This document shows, one piece after another, positions 1 to 6,015 of a stretch of 11,674 nt of DNA. The stretch spans positions 94,552 through 106,225 of the forward strand of contig MU647499.1 of the NCBI GenBank assembly GCA_026770585.1, given 5' to 3'. The translations under genes were made by a program, and so were the position numbers. The DNA is from Baffinella frigidus. Taxonomy: Eukaryota; Cryptophyceae; Cryptomonadales; Baffinellaceae. The notes beneath the pieces are model-generated. The model was not told the origin of the DNA. It made no database searches and was given only the letters and a program-made list of their open reading frames with translations. The number at the start of each line of letters is the position of its first letter. The stretch's first letter is position 1.

Positions 1-205
1 CGCCGGTATGGGTGTGCGTGTGTGACGTCAGGCCGCCGAACGTCGAGATGGCCTGGCCGCAGGTTGTGCAGGGGTAGGGGCGGTCGCCGGTATGGAAAAC
101 GAGCTTGCCCCCCGCCCCGCCCCGCCCCCTCTTGCTCGACCCAGAAGAACCTCCACTCACTCCTTTGCTAGTGGACTCCTCCCTGCCCCGCTTGGGTCCC
201 ACCAT
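1..205 (-). CDS. C2H2 zinc-finger protein, N-terminal part (runs off window)
   Basis: The ATG at 205-203 opens a frame of 68 codons that continues past base 1. Residues 1-34 are basic and low in complexity (Gly, Ser, Lys, Arg), from [10 protein letters not shown] to GRGGAGG. Residues 38-43 are the linker HTGDRP. A full classical finger follows: Cys46-X2-Cys49, 12 residues with Phe and Leu at the hydrophobic positions (TFGGL), then His62-X3-His66, and TG opens another linker at the edge. Fingers with TGE/DRPY linkers usually occur in tandem and bind DNA, so a nuclear DNA-binding protein is expected. The start is supported by the purine-rich GCGATGG context and by the frame staying open to the window edge. 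The GC-rich run at 109-129 encodes the Gly/Arg stretch. Seen: the motif and its spacing. Inferred: more fingers beyond the window. The target is unknown. Confidence 0.8.
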   Translation of the reverse strand, partial: MVGPKRGREESTSKGVSGGSSGSSKRGRGGAGGKLVFHTGDRPYPCTTCGQAISTFGGLTSHTHTHTG

Positions 206-453
206 CGCGAGATCCGCCGGCAGAGATCAGCAGACGGATTGAATGAACGAACAAAATGGAGCTTATGCTGAAGTGGTCAAATCCACATTTCACCACAAGT
301 CAACTGCACAGTAAGTTGCCGGAAAGTCGACTTAAGGCTCTAGCTTTCGGGGCAGTTGACTTTAGGTTAAATGTCCTCTAGAGATGCAACGAATTTTTTT
401 GAAGGGCATAATATTGGAATGCGCCTGGGTGCAACAAAACCTTTCCCTGCCAC
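206..453. promoter_or_regulatory. divergent intergenic segment, possible shared promoter
   Basis: This segment lies between the minus-strand zinc-finger start and a possible plus-strand start at 454. It holds a foldback (297-362) and no convincing TATA or CCAAT motif. An in-frame upstream ATG for the plus-strand ORF is at 371. A shared promoter is inferred only from the head-to-head layout. Confidence 0.25.
297..362. repeat. foldback with AAGTCAACTGC arms
   Basis: Arms AAGTCAACTGC (297-307) and GCAGTTGACTT (352-362) are perfect complements. Inside, CCGGAAAG (319-326) and CTTTCGGG (344-351) pair at 7 of 8 positions, giving a long imperfect hairpin of 66 bp. The right end, 350-365, is the exact reverse complement of the 16-mer at 9889-9904, so this end motif is dispersed in the locus. 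Confidence 0.6.
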
Positions 454-841
454 GATGGCGCGCCGCGCCATCGTCCCTCTTCTGGCCCTCCTCCTGATCG
501 TTGTTGAAGGCTCAGTCTCCTCATCGTGCCGATCCAACCTGCCCTTCTTCGGGATACACTTGCGGCGCACCACCCAGGAACGCATCCGACCCCCGTCTCG
601 CCGTATCCAACATGTCGCACCCGGTGCTGCCAGTTTCCTCGCAGAAACGGACCCCTGTTTTAGGTCTGTGTGTGTTTGTCCTGACATGCGGACGCACAGG
701 GCTCCAAAGCGGCGTCGCGCAGGGGAGGCATCAGAAGTGGAGAGGGTTTGGACGACCACGCGCCCAGAACGCTGCTCAAGACATCCGTCCCCAGGTCGAC
801 ACCACCAGCCGGTTGCGAACAGTCCACCCCCTCCGAACTGA
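454..841 (+). CDS. possible secreted or organelle-targeted protein, first exon (weak)
   Basis: An ORF of 129 codons from the ATG at 454 (an in-frame ATG also lies at 371) starts MARRAIVPLLALLLIVVEGS: a short basic head and about 11 hydrophobic residues, then small residues (SVSSSC). That is the shape of a signal peptide. The context CCACGATGG is a good translation start, which is why I prefer 454. The next 50 residues are rich in Arg, Ser and Thr with few acids, as in a transit peptide of a complex-plastid protein, but this is inference. The C-terminal part is compositionally poor (Arg/Pro/His) and may be intron: AG|GTCTGT at 662-669 could be a donor. I recognise no domain. It may be a first exon, or chance in GC-rich DNA. 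Confidence 0.3.
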
Positions 842-851
842 AGCATTGTGG

Positions 852-880
852 CCATTGGATTTTTGCAAACATATAAAAGG
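852..880 (+). promoter_or_regulatory. CCAAT plus TATA-like pair
   Basis: CCATTGG at 852-858 (CCAAT on the other strand) lies about 15 bp before ATATAAAAGG at 871-880. The order and spacing suit a plus-strand core promoter with a start near 905, and TACGTCACG, a CRE-like site, follows near 919. No convincing coding region follows within 1 kb, so this may be chance or serve a non-coding transcript. Confidence 0.25.
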
Positions 881-992
881 AAGGGGTGGTACACCTAGGG
901 CTTTCTAGACGCGCACACTACGTCACGTCGGCGGGCGGGTGCGAACGCTACGCCTAGTCCACGTGGGAGGCCACAGAGAGATACTTGATTCG
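881..992. other. unique GC-rich spacer
   Basis: No open frame, hairpin or repeat of note here. It ends where CCCTAAA-like repeats begin near 996. Confidence 0.4.
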
Positions 993-1257
993 CACTAAAC
1001 CCCAAAACCCTAAAGCCTAGACCCCTAAACCTAAAGCCGCAAATACATTCCCTGTCCGTTCTGCCGCCAGCCAACCTACGGAACGGCGTGTCGTTGGCAT
1101 ATGTTGGGCGAAATTAAAACCTCAAGGACCTAAAGGACCTAACTCCAAGAGAAAGAGAGTAAACCCCAACCCCATAAACCCTAAAATCTAAACCCTAAAC
1201 CCTCAACACTAATTCAACCCTAAACCCTAAATCATAAACCCCTAAACCCTGAACCCC
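993..1257 (+). repeat. degenerate interstitial telomeric array (CCCTAAA strand)
   Basis: Scattered CCCTAAA, CCCCTAAA and CCCTCAA units, dense at 1164-1257. A non-telomeric block at 1060-1160 interrupts them and contains the discoidin-like exon copy described next. The units are poorly preserved, suggesting an old array. Confidence 0.85.
1071..1136 (+). pseudogene. decayed copy of the discoidin-like exon at 5029
   Basis: The CTACGGAA..GGCGTGTCGTTGGC block at 1076-1098 matches 5036-5058 with one difference, and 1103-1135 resembles 5086-5117. In frame it reads PTERRVVG, compared with ATEGRVVG downstream. The part coding NHYVKAY is missing, so this copy is broken. A CCAG acceptor-like site directly precedes it. 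Confidence 0.5.
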
Positions 1258-1279
1258 GCCCTCAAAACCACTTGCAAAC

Positions 1280-1309
1280 AATTTGTGATCACTTTCAAAC
1301 TCACAAATT
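1280..1309. other. short perfect hairpin
   Basis: AATTTGTGA (1280-1288) and TCACAAATT (1301-1309) are perfect 9-bp arms with a 12-nt loop. Function unknown. The rest of 1258-1399 shows nothing else. Confidence 0.5.
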
Positions 1310-1399
1310 CGTTTTCTGGATATACCTCGAGATCCGCCTCCGACCCTCAAACTTCCCCTGGTACTAACCCTGCCCACTTTCATGACACTCCAGGTACAA

Positions 1400-1537
1400 C
1401 CACCAACCCTCACAGTCTGGGCAAATCGGGGAAAATGGCTCCAAAAACTCCCTTGAAGGCCGTCGGATCCCGACGGCCTTCAAGGGGATTTGGTGTTTTT
1501 GACTTTTTCGATTTGCCCAAGTTGTGAGGGTTAGTGG
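1400..1537. mobile_element. foldback/MITE-like element, CCAC ends
   Basis: A 138-bp imperfect inverted repeat starts CCACCAACCCTCACA and ends with the complement of CCACTAACCCTCACA. A dinucleotide AA on each side may be the target duplication. Its centre is a 17-bp perfect stem (1450-1466 with 1470-1486) closed by ATC; the outer arms are more diverged. There is no coding capacity, so it is non-autonomous. Confidence 0.75.
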
Positions 1538-1550
1538 AAACCATGCGCGG

Positions 1551-1594
1551 TTCAGTCAACTGTCCAGGCGAGTTGACTGAACGTTGAGTCAACT
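1551..1594. repeat. AGTTGACT hairpin cluster
   Basis: TTCAGTCAACT (1551-1561) pairs perfectly with AGTTGACTGAA (1571-1581), and AGTCAACT recurs at 1587-1594, so the middle arm can pair to either side. The same core occurs at the ends of the 297-362 foldback and inside the 5125 and 7180 foldbacks. Confidence 0.6.
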
Positions 1595-1606
1595 TCTTCG
1601 GGAGCA

Positions 1607-1732
1607 CCACGCCAGATTCTTGGAAGGGGTTACCAAAAGTCAATATCCCCTCAAGGCAGTGGTTTTTAAAAGTTAACAAACACCACCTGTGGTGTTTAAA
1701 AAAATTCAACACCCGCATCCAATCTGGCGTGG
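1607..1732 (+). mobile_element. foldback family A, copy 1
   Basis: 126 bp with perfect 12-bp terminal inverted repeats CCACGCCAGATT, flanked by CA on both sides (1605-1606, 1733-1734). The central hairpin has arms AAACACCAC (1678-1686) and GTGGTGTTT (1689-1697) around CT. A second copy lies inverted at 9342-9462. No ORF, so non-autonomous. A 2-bp duplication and these ends would be compatible with a Tc1/mariner-like mobiliser, but no transposase is in the window. Confidence 0.85.
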
Positions 1733-1789
1733 CAGGTTGCTGTTCGCGGCGTTTCTTTTCAGGCGGGAAGCGTACGAAGGTACCCCTGG

Positions 1790-1944
1790 TTAAGGGTTTA
1801 GGGTTTGGTGTTTAAGGGTTTAGGGTTCAGGGTTTAGGGTGTAGGGTTAAGGGGTTAGGGTTTAGGGTTTAAGGTTTAGGGTTTGGGGTTTAGGGTTTAG
1901 GGTTTAGGGTGTAGGGTATGGGGTTGAGGGTTGAGGGTTTAGGG
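1790..1944 (-). repeat. interstitial telomeric array, TTTAGGG on plus strand
   Basis: About 20 TTTAGGG-like units with variants (GTGTAGGG, TTGAGGG). The flanks are an imperfect inverted pair: CGTACGAAGGTACC (1771-1784) and GGCACCTTCGTCG (1946-1958). It faces the next array head to head. Confidence 0.95.
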
Positions 1945-1982
1945 AGGCACCTTCGTCGTCATGGATAAGGAGCGAAAATCCC

Positions 1983-2150
1983 ACACCCTACACTCGAAAC
2001 CCTAAACCCTAAACCCTAAACCCTGCACCCTAAACCCTAAACCCTCAACCCTCAACCCTCAACCCTCAACCCTAAACCCTAAACCCTAAACCCTAAACCC
2101 TAAACCCTAAACCCTAAACCCTAAACCCTAAATCCTAAACCCTAAAACAC
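1983..2150 (+). repeat. interstitial telomeric array, CCCTAAA on plus strand
   Basis: Well preserved: a run of about 12 near-perfect CCCTAAA units at 2064-2145 and a block of CCCTCAA variants at 2039-2070. A short, weak direct repeat flanks it: GAGCGAAAATC (1970-1980) and GACCGAAAATC (2177-2187). The 38 bp between the two arrays is unique. Confidence 0.95.
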
Positions 2151-2315
2151 CCAAAGTGGGGTTCGAAGGAGATTTCGACCGAAAATCTGGTAGGCATGTC
2201 GGTTAATAACATGTCTTTGTACCAAGATGTTTTAATTAGTACCACGAAAATAAATCGACGGATCTGCGAAGCCCGCTGTGTGGCTCTGGAACCCTAATCC
2301 TAACTCCCTAAACCA
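2151..2315. other. unique spacer, no gene seen
   Basis: AT-richer DNA with no frame, hairpin or repeat I can support, apart from two CCCTAA-like words just before 2316. Confidence 0.4.
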
Positions 2316-2395
2316 GGGCTGAATAACTTGTGGACTAGCGCCAAGGCGGTGGTGTCTGCCCTCGAGCAATTCCGCGCTAACCCAAGATGTACAAT
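2316..2395 (+). pseudogene. LWTSSK coding unit, copy 1
   Basis: Following CCAG, this reads LNNLWTSAKAVVSALEQF before decaying. It is one of five related pieces between 2316 and 3222. I do not recognise the family. An acceptor-like AG precedes this copy and the ones near 2991 and 3121, suggesting a duplicated exon. Confidence 0.45.
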
Positions 2396-2472
2396 AGCAG
2401 TGATCTGCTGCATCTGGTGCGTGGGTCGTTTTCCCTCAAAAGTCAACAAATAACTCTCTCCCTGTCGCGTAG

Positions 2473-2595
2473 GGCCGGCGAACTTGTGGTGTGAGGTTCA
2501 GGGTTTACACCCCACATCGCAAACCCCAACCCACCTCACAACGCACCCCTAAACCCCAAATCCCTAAAGCTGTCGAACTTATGGACTAGCTCCAA
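2473..2595 (+). pseudogene. LWTSSK unit remnants with telomere-like spacer
   Basis: 2473-2488 keeps only the start and end of the unit. A 79-bp spacer (2491-2569) follows, opening GTGAGGTTCAGGGTTTACA and closing CCCTAAAG, then a second unit start (NLWTS) to 2595. The same spacer recurs at 3039-3120, so spacer and unit were duplicated together. Confidence 0.45.
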
Positions 2596-2610
2596 CCACC
2601 AGCCATCCCA

Positions 2611-2721
2611 AGTGGCTCAAATAGTGCCCTGGCAGGTTTTTGTTTTTACCTTGGACCGGGGTCGGATCCGACCCCGATCCAAGGTAAATCAAAATCGCCC
2701 CAGAGCACTATTTCAGCTACC
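2611..2721. mobile_element. foldback B, 44-bp central palindrome, inside an LWTSSK unit
   Basis: About 111 bp. The outer arms (2611-2632 and 2700-2721) pair at 18 of 22 positions. The centre 2657-2676 is a perfect 20-bp palindrome around GGATCC and extends to 2645-2688 with one mismatch. It separates the first half of an LWTSSK unit (ending 2595) from the second half (from 2727), so it entered that unit. Confidence 0.75.
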
Positions 2722-2726
2722 TCCAA

Positions 2727-2800
2727 GGGCTAGTGGAAGGCGGTGGTGTCAGCCCTTGGGAAATGCCGGAAGACGCGTTCAGAGAACACGCCCCCCCTCA
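2727..2800 (+). pseudogene. LWTSSK unit, second half after foldback B
   Basis: In frame it reads WKAVVSALGKCRKTRSEN, matching the KAVVSAL end of the other copies. The offset from the first half is not a multiple of three, so this copy is frame-broken. Confidence 0.4.
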
Positions 2801-2843
2801 CCATCAACCCTAAACCTGACATTCCCGAACCCTTACCCACCCC

Positions 2844-2951
2844 AGAGAGATCAAGAATTTATCGCCAAACAGTCAGCCTCAGTGCCGCACACGCTACGCA
2901 TCGTGCCACTTACTGTACCTCGTGTCGGCTGCTCATACGAGCATTTCCCGG
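2844..2951 (+). mobile_element. dispersed element J, copy 1
   Basis: 108 bp from AGAGAGATCAAG to CATTTCCCGG, matching the reverse complement of 10030-10135 end to end at roughly four fifths of positions. It has no terminal inverted repeats, so it differs from the foldbacks. No clear target duplication is left at this copy. Confidence 0.75.
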
Positions 2952-2986
2952 ATGGATTCTAACTCTACCTCCTACGTTACCCATCC

Positions 2987-3222
2987 CACAGGGTTGTCGA
3001 ACCTGTGGACTAGCTCGAAGGCGGTGGTGTCTTCTGTTGTGAGGTTTAGGGTTTACACCCCACATCTCAATCCCCGACGCACCCCACAACGCACCCCTAA
3101 ACCCCAAACCCCTAAACCAGGGCTGTCGCAATTATGGACTAGCTCGAAGGCGGTGGTGTCAGCGCTGCACCGAGAAGCGTTCGAAGGAGCGCAGTTCGAT
3201 GAGGTTGTGAGCCCTCTCCCGT
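2987..3222 (+). pseudogene. two LWTSSK units in tandem, 129-bp period
   Basis: LSNLWTSSKAVVSS (from 2994) and LSQLWTSSKAVVSAL (from 3123) lie 129 bp (43 codons) apart in one open frame, which runs on as HREAFEGAQFDEVVSPLP to 3220. The 82-bp spacer between them (3039-3120) begins GTGAGGTTTAGGG and ends CTAAACCAG, so it resembles an intron, but removing it would shift the frame. The last unit is the most complete. The frame then enters foldback E. Family unknown; probably a decaying repeat-containing gene. Confidence 0.4.
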
Positions 3223-3230
3223 ACATTTCT

Positions 3231-3391
3231 ACCACGCGACGACCGCCTGTGTATCAAATCAATTACGTCTTTCTATTATTTCTGCACTACTAAAAGTATT
3301 TTTGTTCGGAATCCGCGCAAAGTTGACAGATTTTTGGGTGACTTGACTTTGAAAACAGGCCAATTTGATACACAGGCCATCGTCGCGTGGT
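3231..3391. mobile_element. foldback E, flanked by long direct repeats
   Basis: 29-bp arms 3231-3259 and 3363-3391 (ACCACGCGACGA...) match at 27 of 29 positions. The interior is AT-richer. Outside it, 3197-3222 and 3395-3419 are direct repeats, coding DEVVSPLP and DEVASPLP, with one substitution and one inserted C. The insertion thus sits between two copies of the same coding stretch. Confidence 0.8.
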
Positions 3392-3394
3392 GAA

Positions 3395-3586
3395 CGATGA
3401 GGTTGCGAGCCCTCTCCCCGTTCGTAGCCCGCTGTGTGCAGGAGTACAAGCACTGGGGTGCGTTTCTTGGCTGACTGTTTCAGCAATCACATTGCCACTC
3501 GGTGTTAATTGTGAATTTACTCTTGGCGAGTCCCCCGTACGACTCTTTCCCGGTGGGAGTCATTGCAGGCACGATTTAATCCCGGC
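3395..3586 (+). other. continuation of the DEVxSPLP frame, unknown
   Basis: The second copy of the repeat flanking foldback E continues open as ASPLPVRSPLCAGVQALG to 3620. This may be the downstream part of the exon interrupted by foldback E. No domain recognised. Short hairpins near 3541-3561 (GACTC/GAGTC) are the only structure. Confidence 0.3.
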
Positions 3587-3726
3587 GAGTATTCCTCAGG
3601 AATACGATTTTGGTGTATCTTAAAGGGTAGAAATAAAACAGTAACATATCAAGCCTTCATTTATAGCCTTAAGATACACCCAAACAGGATCGGAGATCCC
3701 CAAAATCGGATTCCTCAGGAATGCTC
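3587..3726. mobile_element. foldback I with one expanded arm
   Basis: Left arm 3587-3623 pairs with right arm 3669-3726, except for about 21 extra bases in the right arm (3679-3699) that contain GGATCGGAGATCC. Each end carries the short palindrome ATTCCTCAGGAAT. No flanking duplication seen. Confidence 0.7.
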
Positions 3727-3930
3727 TTCCAGATGAGATTGAGATTGCGAACCCTAAGGGTTTCTCTGGTACAAAGGGCCAGAAAACGTAGAAGGGTTAC
3801 TAGGAGCGGTAGGGCCTAGCTCCGCCCCCTAGTGGTCCATAGTTAGGGCCTCCCGCAATCAAACACCGCATTCTAGATTCCCCCAGGTTGGATGAGTGTG
3901 TACAGAGTGTTCGGAATGTAGAGCATCGTG
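3727..3930. other. unique spacer
   Basis: No gene seen. An imperfect hairpin lies at 3798-3839 (ACTAGG..CCTAGT type). Confidence 0.4.
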
Positions 3931-3938
3931 CTTGGTGC

Positions 3939-3986
3939 GTGGTGCTTGGTACTGCACTCAACATCGCATCTCACTCCTACCCCACC
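3939..3986 (+). repeat. paralogue of 6123-6170 without foldback C
   Basis: GGTGCTTGG...ACATCGC.TCTCACTCC is shared with 6127-6170. At 6171 the downstream copy is interrupted by foldback C, and the sequence resumes CTACC at 6381. Here CACTCC runs directly into TACC, so this is an approximate empty site. Confidence 0.5.
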
Positions 3987-4046
3987 ACAGTCTTTCTGCT
4001 TACTGCCCATGTCCCCCCACAGGCGTGGCAGACACCCCCCCCGGCG

Positions 4047-4194
4047 GGCGGATCTCTTCACGGGGGGCGAAAAGGCGAGGTTTCGGGGACTGCGTCCACC
4101 GAAACGACGTGGTTTAGCGGACGCGACTCTCGAAGCGACGCGGTTTCGAGGGGTGGGGATCTGCACGGGAGGCGAAACGTTGAGGTTTCGGAGG
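4047..4194 (+). repeat. GC-rich tandem duplication
   Basis: 4047-4088 and 4152-4194 are about 75-80% alike (GATCT..CACGGG.GGCGAAA...GAGGTTTCGG). Between them, two CGAARCGACG.GGTTT blocks are also related. Several frames are open and repeat the peptide TGGEK/TxRFR, but GC-rich tandem DNA gives this by chance. No product assigned. Confidence 0.5.
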
Positions 4195-4222
4195 GGGGAG
4201 TGCTGCTTGTTGTGGATCAGAC

Positions 4223-4296
4223 AGCGTATCCGATCCAGGTTAAATGAAACCTGAAAAAAATCGATCCAGGTTAAACCCGATCTAGTTTTAAACCTG
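4223..4296. repeat. GATCCAGGTTAAA direct repeats with hairpins
   Basis: GATCCAGGTTAAA occurs at 4224 and 4263. Each copy can fold with a following AACCT (4246-4250; AGTTTTAAACCT 4285-4296). Just upstream of the large array. Confidence 0.45.
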
Positions 4297-4402
4297 AACC
4301 CTAAGCCCTAAACACTCCAAACACTTCACACACCAAACCCCAAACACTCAACACTACACAATAACCAATAACCACCAAACCCTAACTCATAAACCTCTCT
4401 CC
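4297..4402 (+). repeat. strongly degenerate telomeric-like tract
   Basis: CCCTAAA-derived words with many variants (CACTCCAAACACT, AACCAATAACC). The 78 bp after it (4403-4480) is unique and may be coding (see 4756). Confidence 0.7.
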
Positions 4403-4480
4403 GCATGAAAGTGCTCCCCCCAATGAAAACAACCTATTCAAGTTAAAGTACTCTCCTGGTGATTGAGCCAGTGATTTTTC

Positions 4481-4750
4481 TTAAACCCTAAACCCTAAAC
4501 CCTCATCCCTGAACCCTGAACCCTAAACCCTAAACCCTAAACCCTAAACCCTAAACCCTAAACCCTAAACCCTAAACCCTAGACCCTAAGCCCTAAACCC
4601 TAAACCCTAAACTCTGAACCCTAAATCCAAAACCCTAAACTCTAAACCCGAAACTCTAAACCCTAAACCCTAAACCTCAAACTTCAAACCAAAAAAACCA
4701 AACCCTCAACCCTAAACCCTAAACCCTAAACCCTGAACCCTGAACCCCAA
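4481..4750 (+). repeat. interstitial telomeric array with 15-bp flanking duplication
   Basis: About 38 CCCTAAA units, best preserved at 4520-4580. Flanks are GGTGATTGAGCCAGT (4458-4472) and GGTGATAAAGCCAGT (4755-4769), 13 of 15 identical, as expected for a target duplication. Cutting at G|GT (4459) and AG|G (4755) would give a canonical 297-nt GT..AG segment. Confidence 0.9.
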
Positions 4751-4755
4751 GCTAG

Positions 4756-4829
4756 GTGATAAAGCCAGTACTGTTGCAATGCAGCCCAGACGCCTTCTAT
4801 CGCTCTTTTCTCTCCGAGGTCCACTCCCC
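4756..4829 (+). other. possible exon downstream of the array
   Basis: One frame is open across here (GDKASTVAMQPRRLLSLFSL) and connects with an open frame in 4403-4458 if the array is skipped at the duplicated GTGAT. No domain recognised; the stretch is short, so this is weak. Confidence 0.25.
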
Positions 4830-4934
4830 GAACCCCCTAAACCCTCAACCCTCACCCTAAACTCTGAACCCTAAAACGTAACCCCGAAACCCTAAACCCT
4901 GAACCCTAAACCCTAAACCCTAAACCTGAGCCCT
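4830..4934 (+). repeat. interstitial telomeric array
   Basis: About 13 degenerate CCCTAAA units. No flanking duplication visible. Confidence 0.85.
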
Positions 4935-5028
4935 CGAAAGTCACACAGGGGGGGCGTGGCACTGAGTGCTCGAGCCTCTGCACTGGAGAGCTCAACGCGA
5001 TCCGAAAGCAAAAATGCTTTTTCTGCAG

Positions 5029-5084
5029 ATCCTTGCTACGGAAGGGCGTGTCGTTGGCCTAAATCACTACGTCAAGGCCTACAG
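5029..5084 (+). CDS. possible F5/8 type C (discoidin) exon fragment
   Basis: TTTTTCTGCAG (acceptor-like) is followed by ILATEGRVVGLNHYVKAYR and then AG|GTTGGG (donor-like), so the piece has both exon borders. In the F5/8 type C family the core reads roughly GxxTQGR...YVxSYxL, a carbohydrate- or lipid-binding surface of extracellular proteins; ATEGR...HYVKAYRL fits that pattern. The family call rests on this short match only. A second TCAAGGCCTACAGG copy lies 32 bp downstream, making a short tandem duplication at the donor side. A broken relative is at 1071. Neighbouring exons are not visible. Confidence 0.35.
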
Positions 5085-5124
5085 GTTGGGAGAAATCACA
5101 ACATCAAGGCCTACAGGGACTATC

Positions 5125-5276
5125 TTTATCTCAAAAAAGGGATTCTAAAATTCGTTTTATTAAGTCAATTCCCCTGCAAATATGTCAACTTATGCGTAGA
5201 GAAAAGAATAAGTTGACAAATTTGTACAGGAATTGACTTGCGAAAACGAATTTTAGAATCCCTTTTCTGAGATAAA
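5125..5276. mobile_element. foldback family F, copy 1
   Basis: 152-bp near-continuous inverted repeat with TTTATCTCA and TGAGATAAA ends. The loop after TGTCAACTTA (5183-5192) is TGCGTAGAGAAAAGAA, closely shared with the copy at 7180. A TA at each end could be the target duplication. Confidence 0.85.
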
Positions 5277-5364
5277 TCTGGTACTCTATCTGGGGGACTT
5301 GAGAATTACTGGCGGACTGTCTCGGGGATTTGCTGGGGGGCAAGGCAGACTGGGGACTAACTCC

Positions 5365-5479
5365 AGCTCTGTCTGAGCAAAACTGTGTTCGCCATACAAC
5401 ACAGATAGCGCAGAAACGCAAGTACAAAAGGGTATCGAAACTGAATTTATGGCGAGCCCTGTTTTGTTCAGGCAGAGCT
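5365..5479. mobile_element. foldback H
   Basis: 29-bp arms 5365-5393 and 5451-5479 (AGCTCTGYCTGARCAAAAC) match at 24 of 29 positions. Interior unrelated to other elements here. On both sides there are GGGGACTAACTG-like words of the minisatellite at 5690. Confidence 0.65.
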
Positions 5480-5630
5480 TGTAAGTGACTGGGAGATAAG
5501 GCACTGATTTGGGGACCGGAGGGGGACCGCCCAGTGGGCTACGAAGGGATTTTCGGGCTCTGGGAGGTCCTAGGTCTTATCGCTGAAGGGTTATTCGAAA
5601 TCCCTTCGAAGTCCGCTGTGTAGCACGTGG

Positions 5631-5681
5631 CAGGATGCACAAGCGTACAGTTTCCGAGAGTGGATGCGGCAGGGTCTCGGA
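5631..5681 (+). pseudogene. exon-like unit, copy 1 (QDAxAYxFREWM)
   Basis: Preceded by GGCAG-like acceptor sequence. Reads QDAQAYSFREWMRQGLGE, then runs into the minisatellite. About 88% like 5823-5873. Family not recognised. Confidence 0.4.
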
Positions 5682-5689
5682 GAGAGTCT

Positions 5690-5805
5690 GGGGGGCTGAC
5701 TGATTGGGGGACTAGCTGACTGACTTGGGGACTAACTGACTGTGGGATAAGGCACTGACTTGGGCCAACTGATTGGGGGACTAACTGACTGACTTGGGGA
5801 CTAAC
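5690..5805 (+). repeat. CTGACTGACTTGGGGACTAA minisatellite
   Basis: Five to six degenerate copies of a roughly 20-bp unit, with related words also at 5320-5360 and 5506-5530. Ends directly before AACCCTAAACTCTGAGCAG. Confidence 0.8.
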
Positions 5806-5822
5806 AAACCCTAAACTCTGAG

Positions 5823-5921
5823 CAGGATGCAAACGCGTACAGGTTCCGCGAGTGGATGCGGCAGGATCTCGGGGAGTCCCACGCCAAAGAATCGCCCTGG
5901 CGCAATGTGAGCCGCCCCCTC
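5823..5921 (+). pseudogene. exon-like unit, copy 2 (longest)
   Basis: After CTCTGAGCAG, one open frame reads QDANAYRFREWMRQDLGE, then SHAKESPWRNVSRPL, up to the inverted-repeat arm. The direct-repeat offset from copy 1 is 192 bp (64 codons). The AKESPWR part recurs at 6016-6056. I do not recognise the family; it could be an exon of a real gene that was tandemly copied. Confidence 0.4.
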
Positions 5922-6015
5922 CACACAGCGGACTTCGAAGGGATTTCGAATAACCCTTGAGCGATAAGACCTAGGACCCTACGGTAGGGGATCCGTAGGG
6001 ACATAGGGAGGCCGA

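Larger units (their letters stand above)
5566..5978. repeat. composite inverted repeat with 56-bp arms
   Basis: Arms 5566-5621 and 5923-5978 (GGTCCTAGGTCTTATCGCT...) are complementary at 55 of 56 positions. They enclose two copies of an exon-like unit and a minisatellite. A partial, rearranged relative (GGGTTATTCGAAA, AGGTCTTA) is at 8490-8513. Near-perfect arms against diverged contents suggest recent duplication or gene conversion. Confidence 0.8.

Noticed and set aside
1195-1413. Minus-strand ORF across the telomeric array
   Set aside because: The heptamer without stops in some frames gives long open runs; the peptide is only repeat translation.
1551-1581. W-box (TTGAC) regulatory cluster
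   Set aside because: The TTGAC words are fully explained as hairpin arms of foldbacks, and no gene lies next to most of them.
1790-2150. True chromosome end
   Set aside because: Unique sequence and foldbacks lie on both sides, and array orientations alternate along the window, so the arrays are interstitial.
2841-3042. Conserved cysteine peptide CTSCRLLIRAFPG as a gene
   Set aside because: It lies within dispersed element J, and the other copy (10030-10135) reads differently with no stable frame.
4047-4247. Glycine/arginine-rich protein from the GC-rich duplication
   Set aside because: Three plus frames and one minus frame are open here; none is favoured by start, domain or codon pattern.
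5071-5117. A ~32-nt GT..AG intron at the discoidin-like exon
   Set aside because: Too short for normal nuclear splicing outside a few exceptional lineages; treated as a tandem duplication.
5539-5832. Minus-strand ORF with repeated SPQVSQLVPQSV
   Set aside because: It is the translation of the ~20-bp minisatellite, and the plus strand of the flanks carries the exon-like units instead.
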